A stretch of 64,000 bases of DNA from Streptomyces lycii. Its GTDB lineage: Bacteria; Actinomycetota; Actinomycetes; Streptomycetales; Streptomycetaceae. Every line of letters starts with the position of its first letter. Within the stretch, counting starts at the first letter, position 1. Shown here piece after piece: positions 53,121 to 61,746 of the stretch. The stretch is taken from assembly GCF_009735685.1 (NCBI RefSeq), contig NZ_WHPN01000404.1:4623-68622 (forward strand), given 5' to 3'. Made by a program: the position numbers and the translations under genes. The notes beneath the pieces are model-generated. The model was not told the DNA's origin and did not search any database. It was given only the letters and a program-made list of their open reading frames with translations.

Positions 53121-54188
53121 TCAGGGCCGGGAGGAAGTGACCGGCTGGCGGTGCTGCTCACGCAGCTGAGCCATCAGCGCGGTCAGGGTGTCGCTGGACA
53201 GCGGGATCTGCTGACCTCGGATCGCCTGGGCGACCACCTTGCGGGTCAGTTTGTCCTCGGCCCTGACCGCCGACCGGGCGATCGCCAGCAGCTCCTCGGT
53301 GTCCGGGTCAGGACGCCGGTCACCAGTCGGCCGAGCGGCCCGGTCAGTGACCGGCGGCGAGGTGACCGGCGGGGCACTGACCGCCGCCGGGCTGCCCTGG
53401 TCATCACCGACCGGGGCCGCACTGCCGGGGCGGTCAGTGACCGTCCGACCCTTGTCCGCCTGTCCCGGCAGGTCAGGGGCACCGTGGCTGCGGTTGTGGT
53501 GGTCGGTGACCGACTGGCCGCTGGTCGCCGGGGTCGAGTCTCCGGTCACTGACCGGGCGGCGGTGTCCTCGTCGGTCGGGGACAGCGGCAGCCGGTCGGT
53601 CAGAGCGGTGACCGACTGACCGGACTTGACCTGACCGGCCGCTGACCACTGCTGACCGGCTCGGTCGGTCCGGGTGACCTCGATAGCGTCGCCCCGGTCG
53701 GTCTCACCGAGGTGACCGGGCTGACCGAGGTTCTGCCGGCCAGAGTCCTCGACCGGGCCCCGGGCAATGAGGATGTAGAGGTGGACCGCTCCGGCCAGTG
53801 CGAGCGGGGCAATGGTGGAGAGCACCGCGACCACCGCGTCACCGAGCTGGAGGCCGGTGCCGGCGACCGTGTCCTGGTTGATGCGCACCGCGTGGAGTGC
53901 GTTGGCCCAGATGCTGGCGGCGGTGGCCGTGCCGAAGAGCGTCCAGACGTAGAGCCGGGCGCGCAGTGGTGCGTTGCGCAGGACCAGGAGGGCTCGGATG
54001 CCGTAGGCGATGAACCCATCGATCACCAGGGGGAACAGGTAGGTAAGGAAGCCTCGGATGTGGATGGCCACGGCCATCTGCTGCAGGGCGTCGTACGACA
54101 GCGCGCACCCCGCGCCCCCGAGCGCCACGACAGCCGCGCGGTCCCACCCGGATATGTGCGCCGTCTTCGACGCGCTTGCGATGTTCAT
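53121..54188 (-). CDS. DUF2637 membrane protein
   Basis: A 355-residue protein. About four N-terminal membrane helices (residues 18-135) match DUF2637/SpdB-like proteins of actinobacterial plasmids, implicated in plasmid spread. The middle (about 145-285) is low-complexity with repeated VTDR/DRP units, encoded by densely repeated TGACCG. The last 60 residues form a helix-turn-helix-like domain (KLTRKVVAQAIRG, SSDTLTALMAQLRE). ATG overlapping the upstream whiB stop (ATGA). Confidence 0.78.
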   Translation of the reverse strand: MNIASASKTAHISGWDRAAVVALGGAGCALSYDALQQMAVAIHIRGFLTYLFPLVIDGFIAYGIRALLVLRNAPLRARLYVWTLFGTATAASIWANALHAVRINQDTVAGTGLQLGDAVVAVLSTIAPLALAGAVHLYILIARGPVEDSGRQNLGQPGHLGETDRGDAIEVTRTDRAGQQWSAAGQVKSGQSVTALTDRLPLSPTDEDTAARSVTGDSTPATSGQSVTDHHNRSHGAPDLPGQADKGRTVTDRPGSAAPVGDDQGSPAAVSAPPVTSPPVTDRAARPTGDRRPDPDTEELLAIARSAVRAEDKLTRKVVAQAIRGQQIPLSSDTLTALMAQLREQHRQPVTSSRP

Positions 54189-54751
54189 GCCGCCGTCCCG
54201 AAGTCGTCGCGGATCAGGCGCTCGCCGCTGGTCTCGGGGGGCGTGGTGTTCGTGGTGGGCTGGTTCAGGGTTCGGTTGCGCTCGGCCCGGCGGATCTCGC
54301 GGTACCGCTTCTTGGCGTGCTCCTCGGTGACCTTCAGAAGCCAGGCCAGGCGCTGCTCGCTCACCCCGTGGCGGTAGGCCGCGTACTCGACCGCGCGGCG
54401 CTCCGTATGGGTGAGGTGCACGTCGCGTCCGGCGATGGTGGCATTGACGCGGCTGTAGTCGAGGCGGCTGGCGAGCTTGCCGTGCAGCGGCCCGCGCTCC
54501 TCTTCCGTCAGGCCGCCACGGATCCCGTCGGTGTCACCCCCTTCGAGAGCGGCGTCCAGGCAGGTGCGCCGGACCGGGCACTGGCCGCACAGGGCCTTGG
54601 CCGTGGCGATCTTGGCGGTCTCGTCGGGTTCGGGGAAGAAGACTTCGGGGTCCACCGGGTTGTACTCGGTGTTCTGGCAGACGGCGTCGGCCTGCCAGGT
54701 CTGGTCGCCGAGCTGACGGTGGTGGGCGGGGCCGTTCATCGTGCTGGTCAT
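54185..54751 (-). CDS. WhiB-family iron-sulfur regulator
   Basis: A 188-residue WhiB-like protein. The 4Fe-4S ligands are C25, C55, C58 and C64 (AVCQNTE; LCGQCPVRRTC). The following turn is GIRGG where most WhiB proteins have G[VI]WGG. The C-terminal ~100 residues add a basic helix-turn-helix-like region (SEQRLAWLLKVTEEHAKKRY) absent from chromosomal WhiB proteins. Plasmid and phage WhiB proteins often control their own element or host sigma factors. ATG at 54751; longer in-frame starts give low-complexity sequence. Confidence 0.85.
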   Translation of the reverse strand: MTSTMNGPAHHRQLGDQTWQADAVCQNTEYNPVDPEVFFPEPDETAKIATAKALCGQCPVRRTCLDAALEGGDTDGIRGGLTEEERGPLHGKLASRLDYSRVNATIAGRDVHLTHTERRAVEYAAYRHGVSEQRLAWLLKVTEEHAKKRYREIRRAERNRTLNQPTTNTTPPETSGERLIRDDFGTAA

Positions 54752-54867
54752 GCGGGTGCTCCGATCGCTCTCCGCGCGCAGGGGCGTCGGCGGAGAGGTG
54801 CGCTGGCGGTAGGTACCCGGGGGACGGCGCTGCGAGGGCGCGGTCCGGCGGGGTGGCCTGTGGAGGG

Positions 54868-55572
54868 TCAGGCGGCGGCGCTGTGGCGTCTGCGGTCGAC
54901 GGCCTCGAACTCGACTCGGGTGGTCATCTGCGCGAGCCTGCTGGCGACTCGGTCCCCGAGGTAGGAACGCAGGTCCTTGATCGCCAGGTTGGTCGTGATC
55001 AGCGTGGGGAGTTCGTAGTTGTACCGCCGGTTGATCAGCCGGTACGTGATCTCCTCGACCCACTCGCTCGCCTTGGCCGCGCCGAGGTCGTCGATGATCA
55101 GCAGCGGGCACCGGCTGACGGCCGCCAGCTCCCGCTCACTGTCCACCCCGGGTCGGGGACGGAGATCGGCGTAGAGGTCGGCGGCGGTGGTCGCCCGCCA
55201 GCGCGCGCCGACCCCGCTCTGCACCAGCGCTCGGACTGCGCCGTACGCCTGGTGTGTCTTGCCCGCGCCGACGACCCCGGCCATCAGCAAGCTAGGGCCG
55301 GTGGTGACCTGTCGTCGGGCTCCTCGGCTGGGGGCGACGGCCGCGTCGGTGACCCTCCGGACCCACTCCAGGACCGTGGGGTGGTCGGCGACAGCCGTTT
55401 GATAGCGCGGGGGCATCCCGGCGAGCAGAGCGTCCAGCGGCGAGAAGGGCTCGGCGTCGTCCGGCAGCGCGGCGTCGGCCGGGTCGATGTTGCGGGCGGC
55501 CAGGATCCGGGCCATGCGCTCCAGCGTGGCTTCGTTGCCGAGGAGCTGAGGTTCGCGGTGACGGGTGTGCAT
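54868..55572 (-). CDS. DnaC/IstB-like ATP-binding protein
   Basis: A 234-residue AAA+ ATPase. Walker A is GVVGAGKTHQ (about 101-110), Walker B CPLLIIDDLGAAK, and sensor 1 LITTNLAIKDLRSY, as in DnaC-type helicase loaders. It should load the replicative helicase onto the element's origin. The ATG overlaps the stop of the preceding replication-protein gene, the usual initiator-loader pairing. C-terminal EAVDRRRH is typical of the family. Confidence 0.82.
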   Translation of the reverse strand: MHTRHREPQLLGNEATLERMARILAARNIDPADAALPDDAEPFSPLDALLAGMPPRYQTAVADHPTVLEWVRRVTDAAVAPSRGARRQVTTGPSLLMAGVVGAGKTHQAYGAVRALVQSGVGARWRATTAADLYADLRPRPGVDSERELAAVSRCPLLIIDDLGAAKASEWVEEITYRLINRRYNYELPTLITTNLAIKDLRSYLGDRVASRLAQMTTRVEFEAVDRRRHSAAA

Positions 55573-56591
55573 CACAGCTCCTCGGCGTAGGCGGCAGAAG
55601 CGTTGGCCGGGTTGGTCCACGCCTGGTGGGCGGGCACGTTAGGCCGGATTCCCGGCCGCGCCAAACCGCCGGGGCGAGCGTTCATCGCCTCGTTGACCAT
55701 GCTGGTCAGCACGCTCGGGTGCTTGGGGTTGGCCGTGAAGTTCGCCAGCCCGGCTCGGATGTGCGCCGGTGCGATGCCCTCGTCCAGGAGCTTCTTGATG
55801 ATCCGGCCGAGGTGCCCGATCACGTCGCTCGGGGGGCGCTGGTCGCACCCGGCGACGTACTCCCCGACGAGGTCCTTGGCGGAGATGCCGGCTGCGGGCG
55901 CTGTGCGCCCCGTAGGGACAAGAGATCCAGGATCCAAGATCCTAGATCCAGGCGCCGAGCCTTCGGGGAGGCTTCGGGGAAGGTTCGGGGAGCCGCCGGA
56001 GACAACCCTCTGAGCTGCACTTTTAACTCCGGTCCGCCCGGGTGCGCTGCTGGCTGCATCAGCGGCCTCCTGCCGGTCGGCGGCTGGCCCGTCTGCCTGT
56101 TCCGACACCGTCGAGGAGGGTGCGGCAGGAAGATCGAGAGCTCGGGGTGCCCTCGCCGAGGTCTCAGCGAGTCCTCGGGGAGTGGTGGGCGAGTCCTTCC
56201 CCCTCTGGGAGCAGGAGCCCTTGCAGGGGGCGCATCGGTCGGCAGCCTGGTGCTGCGGGCACGAGGGCAGGCGCGACTGGCTCGGCTTGTCGATCTTCTG
56301 GTGCTCGGACCAGGTCACGATGTGGAGGTAGAGGCGACCGTCGCATCCGGTGTATCGGCAGATCAGTCCGGCGTTCGCGAGCTGGTGGAGGTCGTCTTCG
56401 ACGTGGACCGAGGTGTGCTCGGCGCGCAGGGGCCAGAGGAGCCCCGCGATGATCGCGGCGTTGTCCCGGTGGCGACCATGGTCGTCGGCCTGGGTGAGCA
56501 GGCCGAAGAAGGTCCGCTCGGCCGCCACGGTCACTTCGGCGAGCGACTCGGACGTGAACGCCTCCGGCTTGACGGTTCGGATCCGGGCCAT
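55572..56591 (-). CDS. Replication initiator-like (phage replisome organiser type)
   Basis: A 339-residue protein beginning MARIRTVKPEAFTSESLAEV, the signature of actinobacterial phage and element replication proteins with an N-terminal winged helix (TFFGLLTQADDHGRHRD, LHQLANAGLICRY). A Pro/Ser-rich linker with a Cys cluster (CPQHQ...CAPCKGSC) and a C-terminal helical domain (VGEYVAGCDQRPPSDVIGHL) follow. It probably binds the origin and recruits the DnaC-like ATPase. ATG start; one base separates it from the upstream gene. The shared CGGCCGCGCCAAAC core lies near its 3' end. Confidence 0.75.
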   Translation of the reverse strand: MARIRTVKPEAFTSESLAEVTVAAERTFFGLLTQADDHGRHRDNAAIIAGLLWPLRAEHTSVHVEDDLHQLANAGLICRYTGCDGRLYLHIVTWSEHQKIDKPSQSRLPSCPQHQAADRCAPCKGSCSQRGKDSPTTPRGLAETSARAPRALDLPAAPSSTVSEQADGPAADRQEAADAASSAPGRTGVKSAAQRVVSGGSPNLPRSLPEGSAPGSRILDPGSLVPTGRTAPAAGISAKDLVGEYVAGCDQRPPSDVIGHLGRIIKKLLDEGIAPAHIRAGLANFTANPKHPSVLTSMVNEAMNARPGGLARPGIRPNVPAHQAWTNPANASAAYAEEL

Positions 56592-56592
56592 C

Positions 56593-56919
56593 TCAGCGGC
56601 CCCGCTCAGCGGCGACCAGGTCGCTGCGGGTCAGGGTGGCGTCGGCAAGGCAGAAGGTGTGGGGGCGCATCCAATCCACCTCCGGCCAGACCCGCAGGAT
56701 CCAGCGTGCCACGACCCTGGCGGTCGGGCGGCCCAGCTCCAGGGTCCTTCCGGCCTGGTCCTTGACGACGGCGTGCAGATGAGGCCACGTCCGTGTCGGG
56801 TCGGTGAGGCTGACCCGGATCGTGGCCGCCCCCGGGATCATGTCGGCGAGCTGTGCGGCGAGGCGGCGCGGACGGCCGTCGTCCGCGCAGGCCGGGCTTC
56901 CGCTCGGCGTGGCGAGCAT
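56593..56919 (-). CDS. Small first gene of replication operon
   Basis: A 108-residue protein with beta-strand content (AATIRVSLTDPTRTWPHLHA) and a helix (ARVVARWILRVWPEVD). No family recognised. It is the first gene behind the second copy of the structured leader, with CGGAG six bases before its ATG, and so should respond to whatever that leader senses. The following replication gene starts one base after its stop. Confidence 0.65.
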   Translation of the reverse strand: MLATPSGSPACADDGRPRRLAAQLADMIPGAATIRVSLTDPTRTWPHLHAVVKDQAGRTLELGRPTARVVARWILRVWPEVDWMRPHTFCLADATLTRSDLVAAERGR

Positions 56920-56925
56920 GCGATA

Positions 56926-57058
56926 CTCCGTTGTTCGAAGGAGCGCGGTGCGGCGGTCTCGTGCAAGAAGCCCTGCCGCCCGCGTGATGTGTAATTGGCG
57001 CCCCTCGGGGTGCCAGCCCGGCGCTTGGGAGTTGGTAGCTCCTCGGCGCCGGTTTCAG
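56926..57058 (-). promoter_or_regulatory. Structured leader of replication/mobilisation operon (copy 2 of 2)
   Basis: Minus-strand homologue of the leader at 21246-21373. Conserved boxes are CTGAAACCGGCG, GGAGCTACCAACTCC, a CCC-CGAG-GGG hairpin flanked by paired GGC/GCC, loop GGCTTCTTGCACGAGA closed by a GGCGG/CCGCC stem, CACCGCG, CTCCTTCGAAC, and GGAG. Stem sequences differ from copy 1 but still pair. It lies directly upstream of the operon start, in the same orientation relative to its genes as copy 1. Confidence 0.55.
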
Positions 57059-57475
57059 TTTCGGGGTCAGATCACGGGTCGTATGCCGGTATCTGTCCCG
57101 CCTCCTTTTCGCTGGTCATCGGCCCCTTTCCGGGGCGCTGCCCGGCGTGGGACGACGAACATACGTAGACCCCGCGGACAAGTCCATCCCGTTGTCCGGA
57201 AGATCGTTTGCGGTCGTCTTACTCCGTGTCGGCCGCTCTCAGGAGGGCGATGCAGACGTGGATCCACGCCGACCGGCAAGCGCCGCAAGCGCTTGTCGCG
57301 TGAGCGGTTATGGCATACGAATATGCACAGAGGTCCCCCAGGGCTCGGCACCGTAGAATCGGGCCTGATCAACAGGTGCGATACGGAAACGTACGTCAGT
57401 TTCGAAAATGCATCAACCCTGGCTTACAGTTGACCCCGACACCGAGCCCATCGCCACCTCGCACCAGGAGTCCCA
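57059..57475. other. Divergent promoter region, no gene
   Basis: This gap between the minus-strand replication operon and the plus-strand XRE gene holds no supported gene. It contains a CGGACAA-N10-TTGTCCG inverted repeat (57176-57199) and an ACGTACGT-like palindromic stretch near 57393, both plausible operator sites. Local A/T-rich patches around 57310-57420 suit promoters. Confidence 0.4.
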
Positions 57476-58357
57476 GTGCCCCCTCGCCAGTTCGACGGCA
57501 GCCGCGTGCGTGCTGTCCGCCGACGCAGGGACATGCACCAGAGGCAGCTGGGCGAACTGGTGGGCGTCAGCGGTGCCACCGTCGCACGATGGGAATCCGG
57601 GAAGGATTTTCCCAAGGGCGAGAAGCTGCCGGCGATCGCCACGGCGCTCAACGAACCACTCGACGAACTGTTCCCCCACGACGGGCCGCCGGACCTACAG
57701 CTCCTACGCTGTGACGCCGGTCTCAGCGTGGCGGAGGCCACCGAAATCATCGGCGCAAGCCGGGGGCCGGTGAGCAACGCCGAGTCCGGGCGGCGCAGGC
57801 TCAACGCCAGCTATGTGAAGCCGCTGGCGGCGGCGTACGGGGTGACCGAGGAGGAGCTGCTCGCGGCGCAGGATCGCTCGTTCGGCCTTCGCACCACCGC
57901 CCCACATGGCGATCAAGAGGCCGCGCCTCGCACGATCGGAGAAAAGATCAACTTTCTCCTGCAGTACGGTTCCACCGGCGAGGAGGCGCTCTCCGACGCG
58001 GAGATCGCGCGACTCGTCAACGAGCATGCGCCGACCGCAGCCGTCACCGCCGAGGGCATCGGCGAGCTGCGCGACGGAACCGAAACCGCGGCATCGGATG
58101 AAGTGCGCGCCGGCCTGGCGCACGCCTTCCAGGTCCCCGCCTGGCTGTTCGGCGATGACGCAGAACTAAGCCCCATGGTCCAGGAGTTCCTGGAGGCTGT
58201 TCGCTTCATCGACTCGATTCACCAGGGACACATCCTCGGCCTGGCCGCACGCGGCAGCGAGATCCTCTCCCGGAGATCGATGGCCGACATCAACAGGCTC
58301 GTAGGAGAGCTGCGGCACGCACTGTCCGAGGTTCAGGACAAAGAGCAGCCCCGCTAG
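57476..58357 (+). CDS. XRE-family regulator with two HTH domains
   Basis: A 293-residue protein with an N-terminal XRE domain (about 8-64: LGELVGVSGATVARWESGKDFP) and a second related one (about 75-125: VAEATEIIGASRGPVSNAESGRR). The C-terminal half is helical and may sense a ligand or partner. Double-HTH regulators occur on Streptomyces mobile elements. GTG start preceded by CAGGAG. Divergent from the replication operon, which it may control. Ends before a bidirectional terminator. Confidence 0.78.
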   Translation: MPPRQFDGSRVRAVRRRRDMHQRQLGELVGVSGATVARWESGKDFPKGEKLPAIATALNEPLDELFPHDGPPDLQLLRCDAGLSVAEATEIIGASRGPVSNAESGRRRLNASYVKPLAAAYGVTEEELLAAQDRSFGLRTTAPHGDQEAAPRTIGEKINFLLQYGSTGEEALSDAEIARLVNEHAPTAAVTAEGIGELRDGTETAASDEVRAGLAHAFQVPAWLFGDDAELSPMVQEFLEAVRFIDSIHQGHILGLAARGSEILSRRSMADINRLVGELRHALSEVQDKEQPR

Positions 58358-58476
58358 TAGCGGGCGGGTGGAGATCAGTTGCGGTACCGCCGCCTTGCGG
58401 GCGCGTCCGAGGACCCCTGACCGCCTATCGCTCCTCGACTCTGGCCGGGCCAGCACACTTCTCGGACCGGATGCAC

Positions 58477-58524
58477 GAAGGGACTACGGCTCGGCCTCCG
58501 GGGAGGCCGAGCCGTAGTCCCTTC
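58477..58524. terminator. Strong bidirectional terminator
   Basis: GAAGGGACTACGGCTCGGCCT and its complement form a perfect stem of about 22 bp with a tiny loop. It lies between the convergent XRE and HAD genes. The best hairpin in the window; it can end transcription from both sides. Confidence 0.88.
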
Positions 58525-58547
58525 CTACGGACAGAATCGACGCCGAT

Positions 58548-59177
58548 CTATGAAGCGGCCAGGTCGACGTCGAACAGCTCGGACAGGGCTGCGACCGTCT
58601 GCTTCGGGTCCTGGTTGTGCACTCCCGCGAGGCCGAGCTGCTCCGCTGCCTGGACGTACGCCTCGGTGTCATCGACGAAGACGCACTCTTCGGCAGGCAG
58701 GCCCATCAGCTTCAGCGTGGTCTCGAAGAGCTGGGCGTCGGGCTTGCGCATCATGTGGTGCTCGCTGATGACGACGACGTCGTACAGCTTCTCCAGCTCG
58801 TAGCCCGCATACAGGTCCCACGGCTCCAGGCCCACGGAATTCGACAGGATGCCGACCTTGATCCCGGCCCGGCGTGCTGCGGCGGCAGCGTCGATCAGCA
58901 GCGGCTCAGGGCGGAGGTCGCCGAAGATCCTCCCCATCAGCCCGTCCGCCGGCACATTCAGCATCCTGCCGGCGAACTCGTTCCACTCGCGCTGGGACAC
59001 CACTCCGCGTTCCAGATCGCTGGTGATCCGGACGCCCTCCGGGTCCTTGTACAGGGCAGTGAGGCAGGCCCCCTGGGGAAGCCCTTCACGCTGCTCGAAC
59101 GCCAACACAGCGGGCAGCAGGGGGGTGGTGAGAACGCCTCCGAAATCAAGAATGAGGCCGGTACGGCGGTTGGACAT
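58548..59177 (-). CDS. HAD-superfamily hydrolase
   Basis: A 209-residue HAD phosphatase-like enzyme. Motif I is LILDFGGVLT (nucleophile D11; the DFGGV form is common in soluble epoxide hydrolase-type HADs). Motif II is GILSNSVG, motif III lysine is in MMRKPDAQLFE, and motif IV is CVFVDDTEAYV. It should hydrolyse a small phosphorylated or halogenated substrate. ATG at 59177 with GGAG upstream; longer starts give shadow sequence. Its relation to the sugar-nucleotide-like operon to the right is uncertain. Confidence 0.82.
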   Translation of the reverse strand: MSNRRTGLILDFGGVLTTPLLPAVLAFEQREGLPQGACLTALYKDPEGVRITSDLERGVVSQREWNEFAGRMLNVPADGLMGRIFGDLRPEPLLIDAAAAARRAGIKVGILSNSVGLEPWDLYAGYELEKLYDVVVISEHHMMRKPDAQLFETTLKLMGLPAEECVFVDDTEAYVQAAEQLGLAGVHNQDPKQTVAALSELFDVDLAAS

Positions 59178-59459
59178 GCGGGGAACTCCATTGCTGAGAT
59201 TTCGGACGCCTATCCAGACCGGACAGCGTCGCGGACCCGGCGTACATGGCGGTCGCAGAAGCTGCGCATCGCAGGCCAGGGAGTGCACTTACAGGGCGGA
59301 GAAAAACCTCTCTTTCCGCCTTGCCCACGGTACCAGTCGCGACCGCATGCCCGGTGGTGCCGAATCTCACGCAAGCCTTACAAGATCGCATCTCTGAGTG
59401 ACAGGGCGCACACGCCGAAAACACGGATACGGCAACCCGACGCACCCCGTGCTCCAGAA

Positions 59460-60737
59460 CTACCGCCGAGATTCCGATTCCAGCTTCTCGGAGTCAAGAA
59501 GAACTTCTCGCGCTTGGTCACCGGTGATCTGCGTGTAGACCGTGCTGACTCGCACGTACCACGCAGCTTCACTTTCGGTGTCCACGAACGGCTTGTCTCT
59601 CATCAGGGTGGCCGAAGACGGCCTGACGGATTCCGCGTTAGCGGCAAGAAGGCCAGCCTTTATCCAGTATGCCTCCGCAGCAGGCTCGGGATCGGAGTGT
59701 GGGGACGCCTTGTCCTCCGCAGCAAACATCAAGTCGCGTGGCACGTAGTAGCGCAGTTTCTCGCAGGCGTCGGAGATATCCTGCGTCCATCGGTCCAAGC
59801 GAACATCAATGGGGACGCGGAACTGCAAGAGTTCCGTGATCCGTCGGCTGGGCGGGTACAGGCTTGTTCCGGGAAAAGCCTCGACTAGATCGAACCAGAG
59901 CGGATAGATCAAGTTCAGGGTTCGGAACGTCTTCCATCGCGCAGCAGCCGCGCGGGTCGTCGGGATGCTTGCCCCTACTGCGACGATAACGAAAAGGAGA
60001 TTCATCCAGATCGCAGTGGCATCAACCAGGAATCGCACCGTCGATTGACTGAGCGGGAATACTACGGCACTCCACAAGATGGCAATTCTGGCTATCGTGT
60101 GAACGAGCCCCATCCACATCGCGAAACCCATCAAACCGAGCCCGATGCGCATGCTCGTGCTCTCAGCTCGGCGTGCCGCCCTCGTCCACTGATAGCCGCA
60201 TACGGCGGTGGTGACTAGCGGAAAGAAATAGAACACGGTCATGTAGACCGCGACGCCCCATTCTCCCGCATGGTCAACGAGAAAGTCCTCGCTCGGCCGA
60301 TCTCGTTGGACAACGGTAAAGAAGAGGATCGCGAGCAGCACCACGCCGACGGCTCCGGCCTTGTACGACGCTCGGGCGATCCACCGTGAGAACTCCACGT
60401 GCCTGGGCACGACCGCCTCAGCGGTCTTGCCGTAGCTGGTGGCGACATAGGTCAGGGCCGCCATGATCGCCGCCGTGCTGGCAAAGTGCCGGAGCAGGGC
60501 GCTGAGATCGACCACCGGAATGCGATCGACCGCGTCCATTGCTGCTGGGGTGTATAGACACAGGGCCACTGCAAACCCGGCGTAGCCGCCCCAGAGCGCC
60601 CTACGATGCGCATCGCCATACCTGACAGCCGGGAAACGCCAGATGGAGATCAGCGTCATGACTGCAGCAGTGAAGTATTTGAAGGAGTCGAACACGGAAT
60701 CAGTCGATCTATAGATGCCACACCTGTCGCCGCTCAC
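59460..60737 (-). CDS. MAB_1171c-family membrane protein
   Basis: A 425-residue protein with about seven membrane helices in the N-terminal 270 residues and a soluble C-terminal domain (about 290-425, including FRVPIDVRLDRWTQDISDAC, RYYVPRDL). This is the MAB_1171c-type putative transporter seen beside ImmA/IrrE peptidase genes in actinobacteria. The peptidase gene lies 52 bp upstream, so they form a pair. Substrate and function unknown; a membrane effector controlled by the protease is possible. Confidence 0.78.
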   Translation of the reverse strand: MSGDRCGIYRSTDSVFDSFKYFTAAVMTLISIWRFPAVRYGDAHRRALWGGYAGFAVALCLYTPAAMDAVDRIPVVDLSALLRHFASTAAIMAALTYVATSYGKTAEAVVPRHVEFSRWIARASYKAGAVGVVLLAILFFTVVQRDRPSEDFLVDHAGEWGVAVYMTVFYFFPLVTTAVCGYQWTRAARRAESTSMRIGLGLMGFAMWMGLVHTIARIAILWSAVVFPLSQSTVRFLVDATAIWMNLLFVIVAVGASIPTTRAAAARWKTFRTLNLIYPLWFDLVEAFPGTSLYPPSRRITELLQFRVPIDVRLDRWTQDISDACEKLRYYVPRDLMFAAEDKASPHSDPEPAAEAYWIKAGLLAANAESVRPSSATLMRDKPFVDTESEAAWYVRVSTVYTQITGDQAREVLLDSEKLESESRR

Positions 60738-60789
60738 GGGCCCTGCAGAGTGCAGACTTGGTCAGTGCGAGATTGCGGATCGTGTGGAG

Positions 60790-61344
60790 CTACCGCCGAC
60801 GCCGCGGCGGGGCAACCGGATGCGCCAACGAATACTCCAACAGGCTGATCACATCGTCTCCGGTAGCAGACTGGCGACGTGCCAGGCGCTTGATCAATGA
60901 CGCTGAAAGCTCGGCCTGCTTCTCCTCGTGGCTGTCGAAATCTACGCGCGCTTGAATGAGGGCTGATGGGTAGCGCCGAAGCACTTCTTGCCGGATACGC
61001 TCAGGGACGTAGCGCTCGATTTCCACGGCCGTCAGAGAGGTGCCGTGATCCATCCACTCATGCGCGATCTCATGGAGGATTACGTGTTCTGTTTGATTTC
61101 TGCTTGAGCGGCGACGATAGAGAATGATGGTCGCCTCGGGAGTTTTCACCCGAAGGCCGCACGCTGTCCCTAGGCCCCCGTCGGGGTCGTCCAGTGGGAC
61201 CAACTGGATCTGACGCCTCAGCGCGCTTTCCATATTGCTCACCAGCGTCTCGACGCTGAAGGGGGTTGGTATAGGGAGATCAGCGAGCTTCCTCTCGCAT
61301 TCCCTCACAAGGGCGCGACGTGAAGGATCCCTACGCCAACGCAT
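60790..61344 (-). CDS. ImmA/IrrE-family metallopeptidase
   Basis: A 184-residue protein without an HTH domain. The zinc site is ILHEIAHEWMDHG (HEIAH), preceded by the strand EATIILYRRRSSRNQ. Basic N- and C-termini. These peptidases cleave regulators in response to stress or phage. ATG at 61344 has TGGAG six bases upstream; the longer in-frame version lacks support. Co-directional with the MAB_1171c-like gene; its regulator is not obvious, but the XRE gene at 57476 is a candidate. Confidence 0.8.
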   Translation of the reverse strand: MRWRRDPSRRALVRECERKLADLPIPTPFSVETLVSNMESALRRQIQLVPLDDPDGGLGTACGLRVKTPEATIILYRRRSSRNQTEHVILHEIAHEWMDHGTSLTAVEIERYVPERIRQEVLRRYPSALIQARVDFDSHEEKQAELSASLIKRLARRQSATGDDVISLLEYSLAHPVAPPRRRR

Positions 61345-61746
61345 AGTCGCTCCATTCTCACTGCAGACCCCATACCTCAACGCGCGTACGCGAGGCGCTG
61401 GCAGGCTGGAGCCGTATTCGATGCGCACGGTGCTGGACCGGCACGCACTGTCCGCGCCTAAGCGTACAAGGGGGATTAAGTGACCATGAGAGAAGAACGT
61501 GTTGCAAAGGTCACCCGGGCGTGACGGATCACTAGGGCAAGGCAAGATCAAAAGCGGCCGGTGACCTCTCCCATTGATCTTGAAATGCCTTTGGAGTGCG
61601 CTCTCGGGAGGCACTCTATTTCTCACCAAGCACCGTTGCCCAGAAAGCCCGAGGACCTTCGCTAACCCGTCGCCTAAATAACCTAGTTGACGGCCGATAA
61701 ATGCAACGAGGCGTCCAACAGGAAGGGTTGCGTTCGCGCGGATGTC
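61345..61746. other. Intergenic region, no gene seen
   Basis: About 400 bp between the peptidase gene and the KdsB-like gene. The part at 61630-61740 is relatively A/T-rich (for example CTAAATAACCTAGTTGACGG) and probably holds the end of the upstream transcript or a promoter for the peptidase operon. No hairpin of note was found. Confidence 0.4.
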
